Assembly (NCBI GenBank): GCA_019414245.1 | Contig: DXMK01000015.1 | Location: 233,383 to 297,382 of the forward strand | Direction of reading: 5' to 3' | Length of the DNA: 64,000 nt | Origin: Collinsella sp. | GTDB taxonomy: Bacteria > Actinomycetota > Coriobacteriia > Coriobacteriales > Coriobacteriaceae | Part shown: piece by piece, positions 50,914 through 61,500 of the stretch | Layout of the letters: every line of letters starts with the position of its first letter | Position numbering within the stretch: the stretch's first letter is position 1 | Position numbers and translations under genes: made by a program | The notes under the pieces: model-generated | What the model saw: the letters and a program-made list of their open reading frames with translations, nothing else | Told to the model about the DNA's origin: nothing | Database searches by the model: none

Positions 50914-53900
50914 CTAGATCACCGTCACGCGGCCTTGGTTGCCGACGATGGCCTTTGCCTCTGCCAACAGCGGAATCGAGCGTGCGTTGACCTTGGCCGG
51001 CACCTCGGCACGCAGCACACGCCCGTCCACCTGCTCGATAAAGATCTCCACGCGGTCGCCGCCCGGGTTGGCGGTAAGCACCGTGGCAAGACGCGCCATA
51101 TTGCCCTGGCTAAAGCGGCTGTTGGGCACCATGACCTCAAACACCTTGGGCTTGTTGTTCTCCTCGTTGAGCTCCAGCGGCACGATCTCCTGCGCGATGA
51201 TCTGGTCGCCGCGGTCCGAGCGCTCGAGCTTGCCCTTAATGCGCACAAACGCATCGGACAGCTGCGCGCCGGTCTCGGGATCGACCTCGCCGTACAGGTA
51301 CCCCTCGGCCTCCTTGTAGGTCTTGGGGAACACCACGACCGTGGCCTCGCCTTCCATGTCCTCGAGCTGCACGATGCCCATGGGGTCGCCGTTTTTGGTC
51401 ACGCGCTTGGACACGCTCGAGACCATGCCGGCCCACCACAGCGCCTTGCCCTCGGGAATCTCCTGGTTGATGGTACCGCCCGTGGGGTTTTGCACCTCGT
51501 AGCCGGTATCGATCTGCGAGAACGAGAAGTCGCGTGCCTTGGCTAGCGCATACTCAAACGGGCGCAGCGGGTGGTCCGAGACATAGATGCCCAGAACCTC
51601 CTTCTCCTGGCTCAGCTTAAGGTGGCGGTCCCACTCCTGGCCATCCGGATCGGGCACGCTCACCTCAAAGCCCGAGCCCTCAACGTCGCCAAACATATCG
51701 AAGAACGACGTCTGACCGCTCGCACGATCCTTCTGGCGCTTCACAGCGGCATCGATGATGTTCTCGGGGTTGTTCTTATCCACAAAGTGCATCATCTGGC
51801 GACGCGGATACCCCGTGGAGTCGAAGGCGCCTGCCTTGATGAGCGATTCGATCACACGGCGGTTGGCCTGGCTCGAGTCCACGCGCTCGACAAAGTCGTG
51901 CAGCGTCTTAAACGGACCACCCGCCTCGCGCTCGGCGATAATCGCCTGCGCCACGCCGGTGCCCACGCCGCGGATGCCGGCCAGACCAAAGCGCACGCCC
52001 TCCTTGGTAGCCGTGAACTCAGTACCGGACTCGTTGACATCTGGCGACAGCACGGGGATGCCGTCGTGACGGCACGCCGAGACGTAGTGAACGATCTTGT
52101 CGGTCTTGCCCGTGTAGGACGTCAAAACGGCCGCCATGTACTCGTGCGGATAGTGCGCCTTGAGCCACGCTGTCTGCATAACCAAGATGGCGTAGCCGGC
52201 GGAGTGCGACTTGTTAAAGGCGTAGGACGCGAACTCGAGAACATCGTCCCAAATCTTCTGGGCGACCTCGCGCGTGTAGTTGTTCTTGATAGCGCCGTTC
52301 ATCCAGTGGTCGTAGGTGGTCTCGTCCGAGCCATCCTCCCAGTGGAGCACCGTTGACGTGAGCAGTTTGATCTTCTTTTTAGCCACGGGCTTACGGATAC
52401 GCGAGTCCGATTCGCCCTTGGAGAAGCCGCACATCTCGACGGAGATGAGCATAACCTGCTCCTGGTAGACCATGGTGCCGTAGGTTTCGCCCAGGATGTC
52501 GTCCAGGCGGTCGTCGTAGGAGACCGCCGGCTCCTTACCATTCATACGGTTGATGTAGGACGAGACCATGCCGGCGCCCAACGGGCCCGGGCGGTACAGG
52601 GCGATCAATGCTACGACGTGTTTGTACTCGGTGGGCTTCATGTTCTTGATCGTGGCCGTCATGCCGGCGGACTCGACCTGGAAGACGCCGGCGGTGTGGC
52701 CGGAGCCCATGAGCTTAAAGATCTCGGGATCGTCAAAGGGGATCTCTTCCTCTTTGATGTCGATGCCGAAGTTCTTTTTGATGTTGGCCTTGGCCTTGGA
52801 GATAACCGTCAGCGTACGCAGGCCCAGGAAGTCCATCTTGAGCAGGCCCATGTCGGCAACGGTATGGCCCTCGTACTGGGTAATCTCGACGCCGCCCTTG
52901 GTATCGAGCTTGGTGGGCACGTGCTCGTTGACGGGGTCGCGGCAAATCAGAACGGCGCACGCGTGCACGCCCTCGCCACGGGTAAGGCCCTCGATCGAGA
53001 GCGCCGTGTCGATGATGCGGCGGGCGTCGTCGTCCTTTTTATAGGCCTCGGCAAAGTCGGGGTTAAACAGATCCTCTTTGCCGGGTTGTTTTTCGAGCAC
53101 CTGCTTGAGCTTGACCTTGGGGTCGCTCGAGACCATCTTGGACAGGCGCTGGCCCATGTAGACCGGGTAGTCCAGGACGCGCGCGGCGTCGTTGATGGCC
53201 TGCTTGGCCTTAATGGTCGAGTAGGTGATGACGTGGGTGACCTTCTCGGGGCCGTAGAGCTGGCGAACGTGCTCCACGACCTCGAGGCGCCGCTCATCGT
53301 CGAAGTCCATATCGATATCGGGCATCTCGGTACGCTGCGGAGACAAGAACCTCTCGAACATCAGGCCGTTCTCGAGCGGATCGAACGCGGTGATGTTCAT
53401 GGCGTAGGCGACGATAGCGCCGGCGGCCGAGCCACGGCCGGGGCCGACGCCGATGCCGTTGTCCTTGGCCCATTGCACGTACTCGGCAACGATGAGGAAG
53501 TAGGCGGCAAAGCCCTTGTCGCAAATGACCTTGTATTCGTACTCAAAGCGCTCTTTGATGTTGACGCCACCGATTTCGCGTGTGGCCCAGTCATCGCCAT
53601 AGTGTTGGCGCAGGCCCTTCTCGCACTCGCGGCGGAACTGGCTCTCGTGCGTCTCGCCGGGGTCGAGCAGCGGGAAGCGCGGCAGGATGATGGAATCCCA
53701 GTCCAGCTCCACGTAGCACTTGTCGGCGATCTCGAGCGTGTTGTCGCAGGCCTCGGGGCAATACGGGAACATCGCCCGCATCTCCTCCTCGGTCTTCATG
53801 TAAAACTCCGAGCCGGTCATGCGCATGCGGTTGGGGTCGTCGACCTTGGCGTTCATGCCGATGCACATGATGACGTCCTGTACGGGCGCGTCCTCGCGGC

Positions 53901-54717
53901 GCAGGTAGTGGAAGTCGTTGGTGGCGATGACCTTGACACCCACCTGTTTGGCAATGTCGATGAGCGTGCGGTCCATCTGCTCGTCGGTCAGGCCGTTGTC
54001 GGTGGTAATACCGTGTTCCTGGATCTCGATGTAAAAGTCGCCAGGGTCGAAGGTGTCGCGGAAGGTCTCGGCCCACTTGATGGCGCCCTCCATGTCACCG
54101 CGGTCGATGTATTTGGGAATGATGCCCGCGATGCAGGCGCTCGTGCAGATCATGCCCTTGGCATGGCGACGCAGGTTGTCGAGCGTCACGCGCGGCTTGT
54201 AGTAAAAGCCCTGCACAGCGGCCTCGGAGACCGTCTGCATCAGGTTGACGTAGCCCTCCTGGTCCTTGGCCAGAAGAATCATGTGGTAGAGCTCGGGCTT
54301 ATGGTCGCGGGCGAGCGTCTCGTCCGGCGTAAAGTAGACCTCGCAGCCAAAGATGGGTTTGATGACCAGGGGCGGCTTGAGCTCGTCGATGTTGCCCTTC
54401 TCGTCCCACATGGCCATGTCCTTCACATACTGGGCATGCTCGCGCGGGCTTTCCTCGGGATCGGGCTCCACCAGCTCGTCGCGGCGGTCCTTTTCCAAGA
54501 AGGCCTTGTCGTGACTCCAGGTTTTGTACTCGGGCGTGTTGTGGTTAACGGCGTCGCAGGCCAGCGCCAGGTCGGGCACGCCATACATGTAGCCGTGGTC
54601 GGTAATGGCGACGGCGGGCATGCCCAGCTCAACGGCACGGTTGACCATATCCTGGATACGGGTTGCGCCGTCGAGCATGGAGAAAACAGTGTGATTGTGC
54701 AGATGGACGAATGCCAT
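50914..54717 (-). CDS. dnaE: DNA polymerase III subunit alpha
   Basis: 1267 residues. PHP domain at the start (FVHLHNHTVFSMLDGATRI, AITDHGYMYG); polymerase palm with GVGPGRGSAAGAIVAY and PDIDMDFDDERR holding catalytic Asp residues; helix-hairpin-helix segment (LIKAGAFDSTG region), an OB-fold (about 1045-1130) and C-terminal domain. A single-subunit replicative type III polymerase (DnaE, not PolC). MAFVHLHNHT start at 54717 with GGAG upstream; earlier codons are improbable. It lies between a long hairpin (upstream) and the SNF2 gene. Confidence 0.96.
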   Translation of the reverse strand: MAFVHLHNHTVFSMLDGATRIQDMVNRAVELGMPAVAITDHGYMYGVPDLALACDAVNHNTPEYKTWSHDKAFLEKDRRDELVEPDPEESPREHAQYVKDMAMWDEKGNIDELKPPLVIKPIFGCEVYFTPDETLARDHKPELYHMILLAKDQEGYVNLMQTVSEAAVQGFYYKPRVTLDNLRRHAKGMICTSACIAGIIPKYIDRGDMEGAIKWAETFRDTFDPGDFYIEIQEHGITTDNGLTDEQMDRTLIDIAKQVGVKVIATNDFHYLRREDAPVQDVIMCIGMNAKVDDPNRMRMTGSEFYMKTEEEMRAMFPYCPEACDNTLEIADKCYVELDWDSIILPRFPLLDPGETHESQFRRECEKGLRQHYGDDWATREIGGVNIKERFEYEYKVICDKGFAAYFLIVAEYVQWAKDNGIGVGPGRGSAAGAIVAYAMNITAFDPLENGLMFERFLSPQRTEMPDIDMDFDDERRLEVVEHVRQLYGPEKVTHVITYSTIKAKQAINDAARVLDYPVYMGQRLSKMVSSDPKVKLKQVLEKQPGKEDLFNPDFAEAYKKDDDARRIIDTALSIEGLTRGEGVHACAVLICRDPVNEHVPTKLDTKGGVEITQYEGHTVADMGLLKMDFLGLRTLTVISKAKANIKKNFGIDIKEEEIPFDDPEIFKLMGSGHTAGVFQVESAGMTATIKNMKPTEYKHVVALIALYRPGPLGAGMVSSYINRMNGKEPAVSYDDRLDDILGETYGTMVYQEQVMLISVEMCGFSKGESDSRIRKPVAKKKIKLLTSTVLHWEDGSDETTYDHWMNGAIKNNYTREVAQKIWDDVLEFASYAFNKSHSAGYAILVMQTAWLKAHYPHEYMAAVLTSYTGKTDKIVHYVSACRHDGIPVLSPDVNESGTEFTATKEGVRFGLAGIRGVGTGVAQAIIAEREAGGPFKTLHDFVERVDSSQANRRVIESLIKAGAFDSTGYPRRQMMHFVDKNNPENIIDAAVKRQKDRASGQTSFFDMFGDVEGSGFEVSVPDPDGQEWDRHLKLSQEKEVLGIYVSDHPLRPFEYALAKARDFSFSQIDTGYEVQNPTGGTINQEIPEGKALWWAGMVSSVSKRVTKNGDPMGIVQLEDMEGEATVVVFPKTYKEAEGYLYGEVDPETGAQLSDAFVRIKGKLERSDRGDQIIAQEIVPLELNEENNKPKVFEVMVPNSRFSQGNMARLATVLTANPGGDRVEIFIEQVDGRVLRAEVPAKVNARSIPLLAEAKAIVGNQGRVTVI

Positions 54718-54819
54718 GTAATGAGCTCCGATGCGGGTTCGTGATCTTAGGGTTACGATTCTACCGCACAGCGCGGACGGCACCCGAACCTAGCCCAAAC
54801 CCACACGGCTCCTATTGAG

Positions 54820-54882
54820 TTGCGGTGAAATGCGGACTGTTTGGCGGCTTTTTTGACCAAAACAGTCCGTATTCCACCGCAA
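54820..54882. repeat. Long near-perfect hairpin with TTGCGGTG ends
   Basis: 54820-54842 (TTGCGGTGAAATGCGGACTG, then TTT) and 54860-54882 are reverse complements at 21 of 23 positions. The same TTGCGGTG end is found at 5855, but the inner stems have nothing else in common. It lies between the 3' end of addA and the 5' end of dnaE (both minus strand), 12 bases from the addA stop. Confidence 0.75.
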
Positions 54883-54894
54883 GTTATCTGAGGA

Positions 54895-57800
54895 CTAGAG
54901 GTTGTAGGTGACCACTTGAGGTTCGGCGGGATTGACGAAGATGGTTGGATTCGCCCGCTCCACGCGAACGAACTTGACGGTCACGACCTCAAAGCCCGCC
55001 TTGTGCAGAACGTCGGCGTAAACGCGCGCCTGCAAGGCGTGTTTCTCGAGCAGCTGCTCCGGCGTCTCATCCGGCGTGCCGCCCGTCTTGTAGTCGATGA
55101 CCAGTGCGCGCGACGGATCCGCCGGGTCGGTTGCCAAGGCATCGATGGCGCCCTCGGCATAGGCGCCGTAGCGGGCGATATCCTCGTCCTCGCAGCCCAG
55201 CGAGAAGAACGGCACCTCGGCACGGATGCACGGCCACGCGAGCAGCTCGGCACGAACCGACGACTTGAGCCAGCGATCCAGAGCGACATCGAAGCGCTCG
55301 CGCTGTTCCGGCGTCAGGCGCCACAAGCGAGCCAGGGCGTCGGCACGCTCAACGGGCAGCGCATCGGCACCCATCTCGATGAGCCACTGGCAAGCGGCGT
55401 GGAAGGCCGAGCCCAGCGCCATGGGGTTGCCGGCGGGCTCAACGGCGGCCACGTCTGCATCCGTCATCTCCGAGCCATCCGACTCCGCATCATCGCCGGC
55501 CTCGTCCATGGGCACGTGTGCCTCGGCGGCACGATCTTCCGTCTCGGCATGAAGCGCCGCGGCAATTGACGAGTAGCTATACGAGTCACGCACCGGGAAC
55601 GGACAGATGCCCATGCGCACGCCCACTGCCTGGGGATACACGAGCTCAAACGCATCGGGCTTGGGGTCGGCAGGACCGGGCACAGTTGAGCGCGCAGCAT
55701 TATCAGCGACATCGACATCGCCGCGAACGAGCCTGCCCTCGGCATCCAGCGAAGCGTTAGCCTCAAACGCCTGCTCACCAAACGTAAAGTCCGCCAGCGA
55801 GATGAGCTCGTAGTCGCCCGGCTGGGAGTTGTCGAACACCAGACGGTCGCTATCGAGCTGCGGCATGTCCAGACTATCGGTCGGCAGGATGCGGCGCAGC
55901 ACGTCGTAGGTCAGATCCGTCTCGACATCGAAGGTCGGCGCCATCACCTTGCCGCGGCTCACACCGGCATCCATCGCCAAGATCACCAGCTCGCCCGCTC
56001 GCGTCATGGCAACATAGAGCAAGCGGGCCCGCTCCTCGAGCGAAAGCTGCAGGTCGTCGTTGCGCAGGCGAGCAAATGCCTCGGCGGGAGAACCCGTCGC
56101 ACAGACGTCCTCCATGAGCTCCGGCGGCAGCCACAGCGACGTACCCTTGCCCTTAAACGCGTGTTCAAACTGCTTTTTGACGTCATCGCCCTTCACGAAG
56201 GTTCCGTCGGCAAGCTTAACGCCATCGAAGCGCGCCGGCAGCGCCACGACTTGCGCTCCGCCCTCGACGCGACCCATCTGTGCCGCACCGGACGATTTGC
56301 GCACGCCAAAACACTCGGCAACCGCCACGACCGGATACTCCAGGCCCTTGGACGCATGCACGGTCATGATGCGCACCGCGCCGTCGCCCTCCTCGTTGAG
56401 GGCGCCCGGGGCCTCCTTGCCCGCCAAGAAGCGGTCGAAGGCGAGCGCGATGGAGCGCGGAGAATTGCCGAGCTCGGCCTCTGCCTCGGCCACGGCGTCG
56501 AGCGCCTTGAGCACGTTGGCGGCAATGGCCTTGCCCTCGGGGCCGCGCTGCGCCAGACGCACGAACCAGCCGGAGGCGTTGACCACGTCGCGCGCGATGG
56601 CAGCGAACGAATCACGCCCCACGCGACGCAGTGCGTAGCGCAGCACCTCGCGGGCGCGCGTTACGAGCGGCAGGTTCTGCAAACCCGGCACATCGGAATC
56701 GCTCATGATGCCCGCATCGATATTGCGGCGCGACGTCTCGCCCGTCTGCTCGTCGAGCTTGGTCGCCAGCGCCAGGAACTCCTGGGCGCCGAGTGCAAAC
56801 ATCGGCGAGGCCAGCAACGGCATAAGGCCTTGGGCCGTATCGGCCGGATTGGCGAGCGCGCAGACCAGGGCACGCACCGTCTGCACCTCGGCCGCCTGGG
56901 CAAAGACCGAGCCGCCTGCGATGACGCAGTCGAGTCCTTGGTCGCGGAAGGCCTGCGCGTAGACGTCGGCATTGGTCATGCGACCCAGCAGCAGCACCAT
57001 GCCGCCCTGGGGCTGGCCGGCATCGGCAAGCGCATGGAATCGCTCGGCGATCGCACGGGCCTTGGCCTGCGTGCGCTCCTGCATACTGCCGCCGGCAACG
57101 AACAGCGCCTGGCGGCGCGAAGCCTTTGCCTTGAGCATGTCCTTGCGTTTGTCGCTCGGTTCAAGATCCAAGAACCCCTGCATCAAACCACCGGTGTCGC
57201 CGTCAAAGACGCGCGCCACATAGCGCAGCACCTCGTCGTGGCTGCGGAAGTTGCGCACGAGTTTGACGAGCTCGCCGGCGGGAGCATCGGACGTGGTGAC
57301 CGTCTCGGACGCCGTCGTCGAACCCACCTTGCGCTCCTGGCGGCGAAACACCTCGACCTCGGCACCACGGAAGCGATAGATCGACTGCTGCGCATCGCCC
57401 ACCGTGCACAGCGCGCGCTCGCCCGCACCCGTCAAATAGCGAATCAGATCGACCTGCATCTGGTCGGTATCTTGGAACTCGTCGATCATGACCATCTTAA
57501 AGCGGCCCTCATAGGCAGCTCGAATAGCCGGGTAGTCGCGCAGCGCCTCGTACGCCATGCGCAGCAGGTCATTGTTATCGAGCGCGGACTGGTCGGCCTT
57601 GAGCGCACGGTACTCCGCCTCTACGGCACGGGCAAGCCCCACCAGCGCATCGAGCGCCGGGCCGCCGCAGGCAAGCACGATATTGATAAACGCATCAGCC
57701 GCCTCGGCCTTGAGTAGCTCCACCTGCTCCTTAGGAAACGCCTTGCTCGCGCGCGGCATGCTGCACGACATCATGAGTCGCGCCGCATCCTCCATGGTTT

Positions 57801-58521
57801 TGCCGCTCGCCTCAAACGCGTCGATGGCGTCGAGTGCCGCCTGCGCTTTCTCGGTCGTGGCCTTGCTTGCGCCCAGCGCCGCACGATAGGCATCGGCAAG
57901 CGCCGAGGTGTCGGCCTGGCCGCGCGCCACGCACACATCGTCCATGCCGCCCGGCAGCTGGCTCGATAGCTCCAACAGGTCGCGCACCAGGCCTTTGATG
58001 GTGGTACCGGCGCCAAACGGCCCGCCCTCGCCCGCCATGGGATACCAAGCGTAGAGGGCCTTAAGCGAGGCGGCAAGCTCGGGCGCGGCATCGGGCGCCG
58101 TCGCGCGCCCCAGCACATGCTCGACAGCCTGATCCATAAGCTCATCGGTATCGGTGAGCACCGTGAACTCAGGATCGATGCCCAGCTCCAGCGCGTGCGC
58201 GCGCAGGATACGCGAGCACATGCCGTGGATGGTCGAGATCCAAGCGTCGTCGACCGTCAGGGCCTCCTCGTCCATGCCCTCTTCGATAAGCGCACAGCGC
58301 ACGCGGTCGCGAATCTCGGCCGCGGCGTCTTTGGTAAAGGTAATGGCGAGCACCTGGTCCAGATGCTCGACAAACGGACCGGATTCGGGCGAGAGCGCAT
58401 AGACGATGCGGCGCGTGAGGGTAAAGGTCTTGCCCGAGCCGGCACCCGCCGAGACAAACAGCGGGCGGTCGAGCGTTTTGACGACTTGCAGCTGTTGCGG
58501 CATCAAGGTCGAAAGATCCAT
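54895..58521 (-). CDS. addA: ATP-dependent helicase-nuclease subunit AddA
   Basis: 1208 residues of a UvrD/RecB-type helicase with a C-terminal nuclease: LFVSAGAGSGKTFTLTRRI (Walker A), WISTIHGMCSRIL, VMIDEFQDTDQMQ (motif II), VGDAQQSIYRFRGAEV (III), MTVHASKGLEYPVV (V), and RALVIDYKTGG of the PD-(D/E)XK nuclease domain. With AddB it processes double-strand ends for RecA. AAGGAGG lies inside the end of addB; the two genes are separated by three bases and should be translated together. Confidence 0.93.
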   Translation of the reverse strand: MDLSTLMPQQLQVVKTLDRPLFVSAGAGSGKTFTLTRRIVYALSPESGPFVEHLDQVLAITFTKDAAAEIRDRVRCALIEEGMDEEALTVDDAWISTIHGMCSRILRAHALELGIDPEFTVLTDTDELMDQAVEHVLGRATAPDAAPELAASLKALYAWYPMAGEGGPFGAGTTIKGLVRDLLELSSQLPGGMDDVCVARGQADTSALADAYRAALGASKATTEKAQAALDAIDAFEASGKTMEDAARLMMSCSMPRASKAFPKEQVELLKAEAADAFINIVLACGGPALDALVGLARAVEAEYRALKADQSALDNNDLLRMAYEALRDYPAIRAAYEGRFKMVMIDEFQDTDQMQVDLIRYLTGAGERALCTVGDAQQSIYRFRGAEVEVFRRQERKVGSTTASETVTTSDAPAGELVKLVRNFRSHDEVLRYVARVFDGDTGGLMQGFLDLEPSDKRKDMLKAKASRRQALFVAGGSMQERTQAKARAIAERFHALADAGQPQGGMVLLLGRMTNADVYAQAFRDQGLDCVIAGGSVFAQAAEVQTVRALVCALANPADTAQGLMPLLASPMFALGAQEFLALATKLDEQTGETSRRNIDAGIMSDSDVPGLQNLPLVTRAREVLRYALRRVGRDSFAAIARDVVNASGWFVRLAQRGPEGKAIAANVLKALDAVAEAEAELGNSPRSIALAFDRFLAGKEAPGALNEEGDGAVRIMTVHASKGLEYPVVAVAECFGVRKSSGAAQMGRVEGGAQVVALPARFDGVKLADGTFVKGDDVKKQFEHAFKGKGTSLWLPPELMEDVCATGSPAEAFARLRNDDLQLSLEERARLLYVAMTRAGELVILAMDAGVSRGKVMAPTFDVETDLTYDVLRRILPTDSLDMPQLDSDRLVFDNSQPGDYELISLADFTFGEQAFEANASLDAEGRLVRGDVDVADNAARSTVPGPADPKPDAFELVYPQAVGVRMGICPFPVRDSYSYSSIAAALHAETEDRAAEAHVPMDEAGDDAESDGSEMTDADVAAVEPAGNPMALGSAFHAACQWLIEMGADALPVERADALARLWRLTPEQRERFDVALDRWLKSSVRAELLAWPCIRAEVPFFSLGCEDEDIARYGAYAEGAIDALATDPADPSRALVIDYKTGGTPDETPEQLLEKHALQARVYADVLHKAGFEVVTVKFVRVERANPTIFVNPAEPQVVTYNL

Positions 58522-58524
58522 GGT

Positions 58525-61500
58525 CTACACGTCCCTCCTTACAAACGTTCCTTCGTGGTTATACGAGCAGCGCGCATGCGCGGCCTGAGCCGACGTTGGG
58601 TCGACAGCGGCAACGTTGCCCGCCTCGAGCTCGCGCAGGCGCTCGGCAATGCCGGTCTCCACGCGGTCGAGCAGCGCATCGAAGTCCATGTTGCCGCCCT
58701 CGCCCGGAAAGCCCTTCTTGAGGCCCGGAATGCGGCCGTCGCCGCGCTCTTCCTCGAGCAACTCGGCACTTGCGGCACCACGCAGTGCGGGCTTGCCGCC
58801 CTTGGTCGAAAAATAGAGCGCCGCACGGGCATCTAGACCCAGCGCCCGGCGCATGGCCTGCGCGTAGATGAGTGTCTGGGTATGGGGCGGCAGCCAGCGC
58901 GGATCGTCGATGGGGGCCTCGCCCGACTCCTCGTCGCGCACCGTGGGGTCGGCGAGCTTAAACTCCTCGACACCCGAACGATGCTTGTAGTCAATCACCA
59001 CAGCGCGGTTCTCGGCGTCCACATCCACGCGGTCGATGCGCCCGCCGAGCGGCCAGCCGGCATACTCGACCTGGAGCTCGTTGAACGCAAACTCCAGGTA
59101 GCGCGGCGCGAAGGGCGCGAGCGCCTCGGACTCGTAGGCGAGCACGCCCTCCAGTTGCGGCAAGATCTCGGCCGCCTGGCGCTCCTCCACTGGAGAGAGC
59201 GGCACCAGCGGGCCCTCGGTACCGCGCTTGCCGGCGTGCTCGGCCAGGGTCTCGGCAAAGACCTCGTGCAGCAGCTCCTTCGCGCGCGGCAGATTCATGG
59301 GCGTCACGCGCTCCATGCCCTCCTGCGGAAGACGTGCATGCAAGTGCTCCAGCACGTCATGGACAAAGTTGCCCTTCTCCATGTTGCCAAAGCCCGCATC
59401 GATGGACTGAGGTTTGACGCGATACGAGACGAACCAGCACAGCGGGCAGGTGGAATAGGCCTCGATCTGCGAGGCGGACGTCAGGCGCGGCACGAGCGGC
59501 GCGTCCTCGCCCTCGCCATCGCGACGACGCAGGACCAAATACGGCACGGCCTCGGCACTCAGATGCTGAGGGGCTTCACAGGTCACGCGCTCGCGCTTGA
59601 GACCTTCGCCTGCCGCGGGATCGAAGTCCCTTACGATATCACCCTCACCCACGCACTTCGCCTTGTCGGCGCCAGCGGCTTTAGCGTCACCAGCGGTCTT
59701 AGCGTCGTCAGCGATCTTAGCGCCGTCAGCCTCGGCATGCGCCCGCAACTCGGTCCACACGGCAGCCGGATAGCACTCGCGCGCCTGGCGATCGTGGGTC
59801 ACACGGGCGAGCGTAACCGGGCCGCGTGACGCCTGCATCGCGTGGCCAAAGCGCGCGCGCAGCAAGGCCGCGGGCTCAAGCGTCACGCCCTCGCGACCAA
59901 GGCTCGCCGTCAGCGTGGCCAGCGGCCCCTCCTCGTGCGAGAGCGGATAGCTGTCCAGATCGACATCGGCAAACAGTACGGCATCGTAGCTGCCGGGGCG
60001 CAGAGCTGCCGCATCGGCAAGCGAAGCAAAACGAACCTGAGCACGTGGCGCACGGTCAACCTCGTAGGTCTCGTAATCGTAGGCGGTGCTACGCTTGTCC
60101 ACCTTGGTGCGAATGCCATCGAGCACGGGCACGGTCGCGGCCTGCGACACGTCGAGCACGCGGGCGCCATTCATAAGGATGTCGATGGCGTGGCGCAGCA
60201 AGGCCACCTCCGCCTGGCGACGAGCCTGACCGTCAAGGCCTCCAAGGGCGCGATCGGGCAACGCCTCGGCAACGGCAAGCATGGCCTTGAGCGCCGTCAC
60301 GGGCTTGTCACGCCACAGCGCCTGGAACACGTCCGAAACCACACACGGTACGTTCTTAAACCAGTTGTCGTCGCTCGCCGCCTTGCGCGCGCCCCTCACC
60401 TGGCCTTGGACACTCTGCAGCAGGCTCTTAACGCTCGCGGTAGTCTTGCTACGCGAGAGACGCATATTCTTATCGAAGGCACGGGCATTGACGGCATCAG
60501 CGCCCGAAAGCGGACTGTAGATCCAGTCGGTAAGCTCCGGCGCGGGCCACCACTCGGTCTTTGACGCCGTGCCCTCATCGGCGGTCTTCATGCGCTCGAT
60601 CAGGCCGGCAAGCGCCGCAAACTGCCTGCCCGCAATGGATTGGGAAAACGCCGTGAACTCAGTTGTCTCGGCAGCGATATGGCGAGCCGCCAGACGAGAG
60701 GCGAGCTCACCGAACAGCTGGGGTGCCCGGGCAGAAACGACGAGCACGCGCACGGGGTCGGTGGGCATTGCAGTAGCTTTATCGGCCTTGGACTCCTTGT
60801 GCGCTTTCACCAACTTATCGACGGCGTCCGCATAGACATGAGCACGGGCATGGGGACCGGCGACCTCAATAAAGACAGGCTGAGCGGCAGTCCCGCAAGC
60901 GACATCAGACGCGACGGCGTCCTCCCCCAGCGGCGCAATCTCAAACAGCACACCGCGGGCATCAAATGCCGCGGCAAGCTCCTCGCGCATCGCCGCCTGC
61001 TCGCGGGCAAGCAGCACGACGACCTCTCCCCCATTGGTCGCCACGGCAGACAGCAGCTCGAGCAGGCCGTGCGTAAACGACGTGATACCGCGCACGCATA
61101 CGGCGCGGGTGCACGCCGGCAGGTTATCGGCCAGGGCACCGGCCATAATGTCGGCCGCCTCGCAGGGCTCGACCATATCTCGACGATCCAAACCGCCCGC
61201 GTAGGCGCGCAAAAGCTCGAACACGCGAGCCTCGGCATCGCTTTTTGGCTCAGGCTGGCAATTGTTGCCACGGCATCGCTCGGCACCCGTCCCCGCCACA
61301 CCCGGCAGCACGTCGCGGGCCATGCGCGCGAGCATGCGCACCGTGCCCTGGCTGCGCGAAAGTGGCTGCAGGTCGGCATCGTCGAGACGCGTGACCATGT
61401 CCGAGAACAGCATCTGGCGCTGCAGGTTGTCGACGAAACCGCGCCCGTCGCCCAAAAGCTCCCAAAGCGAGCGAAGCCACGATGTAGGCGTCTTGTAGTC

